A stretch of 64,000 nucleotides of DNA, from positions 1-64,000 of the forward strand of contig CAVVAH010000008.1 in the NCBI GenBank assembly GCA_963746175.1, given 5' to 3'. Each line of letters opens with the position of its first letter. The first letter of the stretch is position 1. Positions 61,722 through 64,000 of this stretch are shown piece after piece. The notes below the pieces were generated by a model. The model was not told where the DNA came from and ran no database searches. It was given only the letters and a program-made list of their open reading frames with translations. Source of the DNA: CAVVAH01 sp963746175. GTDB taxonomy: Bacteria > Actinomycetota > Actinomycetes > JACCUZ01. The position numbers and the translations under genes were made by a program.

Positions 61722-62909
61722 GTGAGAGCAGCACGTACCCGACTGATGGCGGCCTTGCTCGCTGGAGGGACAACAGCGGCACTGGTCCTGGCGCCCGGGA
61801 CAGGGGCGCAGGCTGCAGTCGCCACACTCAGCATCAACGTGGGCAGCGGAGCCTCCGTGCACGGTGTCGTCCTGGAAGGCATGAAGTTCGGGGCACCGGA
61901 CGCGATCACGGTGCACAAGGGTGACGTCCTCACCTTCAACTTCCAGGGCTTCCACACGGCGACGTTGATCCCCGCCGGTGTCGGTGCCGACGACTGGCGG
62001 ATGGACCACACCGGGCCGGGTGGCGACTACGCGGTGATCCAGAGCGACGCCGACGACCCGCAGCCCGCGTTCGAGTTCAACAAGGCGGTGCTCTTCCCGA
62101 CCTCGCAGACCTGCGGGACCACGGCCGCACCGTGCAGCTACAAGGGGAACGCGGTCGTGAACTCGGGCGCGCCGCTCGCGGCGCCGACGTTCAGCGTGAC
62201 CGTGGACGCGAACCCGGGGACGACGTTCTGGGTGGTCTGCATCATCCACTCGATGATGCAGATGCGCGTCAGCGTCGTGCCGGACACCACGGCCACCACC
62301 ACGCAGGCGCAGATCGACAGCACCGAGGCTGCAGTCAACGCACAGCAGCGCGACGAGGCTGCAGCAGTCATCAAGCGCCTCCAGAAGCCGACGCACCACA
62401 AGACGGCTTCGGGACGCGTCGTGTGGGACGCCTACTCCGGCTTCGACGGCGACGGCTGGGGTCTCAACGCCATGTTCCCGACCACCCTGCGCATCCACAA
62501 GGGTGACCGGGTGCGCTGGCACTTCGCCCAGCTGCTGGGCAACCTGCACACGGTGACGTTCCCGAGGAAGACGGCCGTCGCCCTCGCGGACACGGACTTC
62601 GCCGGCGAGAACGTGCGGTGCGAGAGCCCGACCGGCGACACCGCCCCTGACGCACCACCGCCGACGTTCTGCTCCTCCGGTGCGCAGAACGTGGAGTTCG
62701 AGGTCCGGGCGATCGGGATCCTCCCGCAGGGCGGTCACAAGTTCTTCGGCAAGAACACCGGCCTGCGGTCGTCCGGAGTTGCTGGCCCTGACGGGCTGAC
62801 CACCGCGCCGTACGACCTGAGGTTCATGCGCGTGTCGCCCAAGAAGGGCTTCCGGTACGCGTGCGCCGTCCACGGCGGGATGATGAGCGGCACCATCATC
62901 GTCAGCTGA
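61722..62909 (+). CDS. Exported protein with two cupredoxin domains
   Basis: A 395-residue secreted protein. The signal peptide ends near TGAQAAVATL (26-33). Domain 1 (about 35-185) ends in C173-I-I-H176-S-M-M-Q-M181, and domain 2 (about 225-395) in C381-A-V-H384-G-G-M387-M. Both are C-x2-H-x2-4-M copper patterns, each with an upstream His (GFHTATLIPAG and NLHTVTFPRKT). The linker 195-225 is Gln/Ala/Thr-rich. This suggests a blue-copper electron carrier or a copper store at the cell surface. The GAGGAGG ribosome site before GTG 61722 fixes the start. A perfect terminator follows. Confidence 0.85.
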   Translation: MRAARTRLMAALLAGGTTAALVLAPGTGAQAAVATLSINVGSGASVHGVVLEGMKFGAPDAITVHKGDVLTFNFQGFHTATLIPAGVGADDWRMDHTGPGGDYAVIQSDADDPQPAFEFNKAVLFPTSQTCGTTAAPCSYKGNAVVNSGAPLAAPTFSVTVDANPGTTFWVVCIIHSMMQMRVSVVPDTTATTTQAQIDSTEAAVNAQQRDEAAAVIKRLQKPTHHKTASGRVVWDAYSGFDGDGWGLNAMFPTTLRIHKGDRVRWHFAQLLGNLHTVTFPRKTAVALADTDFAGENVRCESPTGDTAPDAPPPTFCSSGAQNVEFEVRAIGILPQGGHKFFGKNTGLRSSGVAGPDGLTTAPYDLRFMRVSPKKGFRYACAVHGGMMSGTIIVS

Positions 62910-62936
62910 GCAGCGGCAACACTCTCGCTGCGTGGC

Positions 62937-62973
62937 CGACGGCCCCGGTCTCACGAGCAGACCGGGGCCGTCG
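62937..62973 (+). terminator. 15-bp perfect hairpin after the cupredoxin gene
   Basis: CGACGGCCCCGGTCT (62937-62951) and AGACCGGGGCCGTCG (62959-62973) pair fully around a 7-base loop, starting 28 bases after the stop at 62909. There is no T run. Confidence 0.75.
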
Positions 62974-63098
62974 CGTCGAGTGACACGCGATCTGCCCGGG
63001 CGAGCCGTCGCCGGTGCGTGCATCCAAGAACACACCTGGCTCTACCGATCGGTTGCCCCTGCCGACGCGACCGATCGAGCGCGGCACCTCTGCCCGCC

Positions 63099-63602
63099 TT
63101 ACACCGAGGCGTGGCTCTGGGCGTTCTCCTCGCGGCGTGGAAACGGCGGTGTGCAGCCGCTAGGGAATCGTTGCAGGTAGTCCTGGTCCTCCGGCTCCAT
63201 CTCCCAGAACCGATCGAATGGCGTGACGCGTGTCGTCGTCTTCCCGAGCCAGTGCTCGGACGCGTCGACGTCGCGGATCATCTGTTCGGCCTCGTGCTGC
63301 TGGTCGACGCTTGTGTAGAAGATCTCGGAGCGATAGATCGAGCCGACAGTCTCTGCTTCCAGATCCGGTCTGTGGACGAGGAAATACACCTCGAGCAGTC
63401 CCCGGTAGGAAAGCCGCTGTGAATCGAAGATCACTTCTACGGCTTCGGCATGACCCCCGCTGACTTCCTCCGTAGGGTTGTCGCCCGTGCCGCCGGTCCA
63501 TCCCGTTCGGGTCGCGATGACTCCGTCAGGCTGGCGCAGCAACTGCTGCATGATCCAGGCGCAACCTCCAGCGAGGACTGCGGTCTCGGCGTGGTCGCCC
63601 AT
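63099..63602 (-). CDS. msrA: Peptide-methionine (S)-S-oxide reductase MsrA, divergent form
   Basis: A 167-residue MsrA-type protein. The catalytic Cys is C14 in AGGCAWIMQQLL, where the common GCFW is replaced by GCAW. RTGWTGGTGDNPTEE, GGHAEAVEVIFD, YRGLLEVYFLVHRPD and GSIYRSEIFYTS are the family blocks. MsrA reduces methionine-S-sulfoxide in proteins. A resolving Cys near the end is present in SGCTPPFP. ATG 63602 is chosen because the frame before it has no family similarity. Base composition is lower in G+C than in neighbours, which hints at acquisition. Confidence 0.85.
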   Translation of the reverse strand: MGDHAETAVLAGGCAWIMQQLLRQPDGVIATRTGWTGGTGDNPTEEVSGGHAEAVEVIFDSQRLSYRGLLEVYFLVHRPDLEAETVGSIYRSEIFYTSVDQQHEAEQMIRDVDASEHWLGKTTTRVTPFDRFWEMEPEDQDYLQRFPSGCTPPFPRREENAQSHASV

Positions 63603-63895
63603 GTCCAGCCCCTTCGTCCCATGAACATCCGCGCACGCCCTGTGGTCCGATCGAAACATGAGAACGTCGGCCGTCGGCATCACGGACGTGGAAAGGGATG
63701 CGCTCACCCCGTGATAGGGCAACCGATGGGCGACGTCAAGCGTCCACGTGATCGGCGCAAGGCCGGCCCGACGTACTTCGCCCGACAGTCCTGGCACCAC
63801 CGATCCGTTCGACCGCCCGCGCGCTCAGGATCCACGCCATGCGTTCCTCGACCGGGCCGCACCAGTAACCCAGCTGGCTGAATCCCAGCAGTTGT
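63603..63895. other. Non-coding stretch with lower G+C
   Basis: 293 bases between the MsrA start and the end of a hydrolase gene on the same strand. Open frames here show no family pattern. No repeat or terminator was recognised. Confidence 0.4.
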
Positions 63896-64000
63896 TCAAT
63901 GGTTCCTGACCACGGCGCTTAGCACGCGTCGAACGGTCGCGACCGAGACAGCTGGCACATCTTGGTAGACGTTGTGACCTGACCCGGACACGACGGTGGC
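63896..64000 (-). CDS. C-terminal end of a probable alpha/beta-fold hydrolase, 5' part outside window
   Basis: The minus strand from the window edge reads 34 codons to TGA at 63898-63896, including VSGSGHNVYQDVPA and VATVRRVLSAVV. A G-x-G-H-N-V segment followed by a P-x2-V helix is the usual end of alpha/beta hydrolases, with the catalytic His in SGHN. Most of the gene lies to the right. Too short for a firm family call. Confidence 0.55.
   Translation of the reverse strand, partial: ATVVSGSGHNVYQDVPAVSVATVRRVLSAVVRNH

Noticed and set aside
63603..63800. N-terminal extension of MsrA
   Set aside because: The extra residues have no family similarity, and MsrA normally begins about 10 residues before its catalytic Cys, as it does from ATG 63602.

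Overview
The window is about 64 kb of very GC-rich DNA (well over 70% G+C in most genes). Its gene families point to an actinomycete: a PhoP/PhoR-type two-component system, an F420-dependent LLM oxidoreductase, mycothiol-isomerase-like DinB proteins, a 13E12-type DUF222/HNH protein behind a LexA box, ECF42 and SigG-like sigma factors, an HrpA helicase, and many GTG starts with GTGA or ATGA overlaps. I cannot fix the genus. No rRNA, tRNA, CRISPR array, prophage or complete insertion sequence was found. It reads as ordinary chromosome.

Layout. 1-4.7 kb: end of a SURF1 gene, DUF3817, a repeat-rich gap, and a phoP-phoR-membrane protein operon read leftward. 4.8-8.5 kb: an aldo/keto reductase converging on a flavin electron-transfer operon (ferric-reductase-like oxidoreductase, FMN-binding protein, ApbE). 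8.5-9.5 kb: a 1 kb non-coding stretch with nine regularly spaced hairpins, a terminator-like hairpin and a cluster of DnaA-box-like 9-mers. 9.5-15.2 kb: DUF5522, a GH3 lipoprotein, an SGNH hydrolase, DinB, a cation efflux (CDF) gene, a secreted nuclease and a membrane protein. 15.4-17.0 kb: ECF42 sigma and its YCII partner. 17.2-26.6 kb: HrpA, a MarR-MFS pair and a DUF3516 helicase. 26.6-33.7 kb: GNAT, VOC, a secreted protein, a NYN nuclease, a LysM cell-wall protein, DinB, MFS and YbaK. 33.7-38.0 kb: SpoIIE phosphatase, MFS and a SigG-like sigma. 38.1-45.4 kb: mixed housekeeping and accessory enzymes including the SOS-boxed 13E12 gene. 45.6-49.3 kb: Zn-ADH, SDR, an F420 enzyme and a KGG-type stress protein. 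49.3-52.5 kb: a second SigG-like sigma with a TIGR03086 partner, AKR and a lipoprotein. 52.7-59.5 kb: a GGDEF-EAL protein with a GNAT partner, then a soluble redox-signalling operon. 59.6-64 kb: ankyrin lipoprotein, M23 peptidase, a two-domain cupredoxin, MsrA and the end of a hydrolase, with base composition dropping at the right edge.

Two points matter when using this annotation. First, six loci with otherwise healthy genes need a single base removed to restore the family protein: the phoP/phoR junction, the ferric-reductase-like gene (three times), the CDF gene, the SDR gene, the TIGR03086 gene, and possibly SURF1. All are insertions and none is a deletion, which points to sequence error rather than decay. 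In particular, the apparent PhoP-PhoR fusion is probably not real. Second, the hairpin array at 8739-9173 shows paired base changes in its stems and GNRA-type loops when read on the minus strand. It lies upstream of the flavin electron-transfer operon and is my best candidate for something undescribed.
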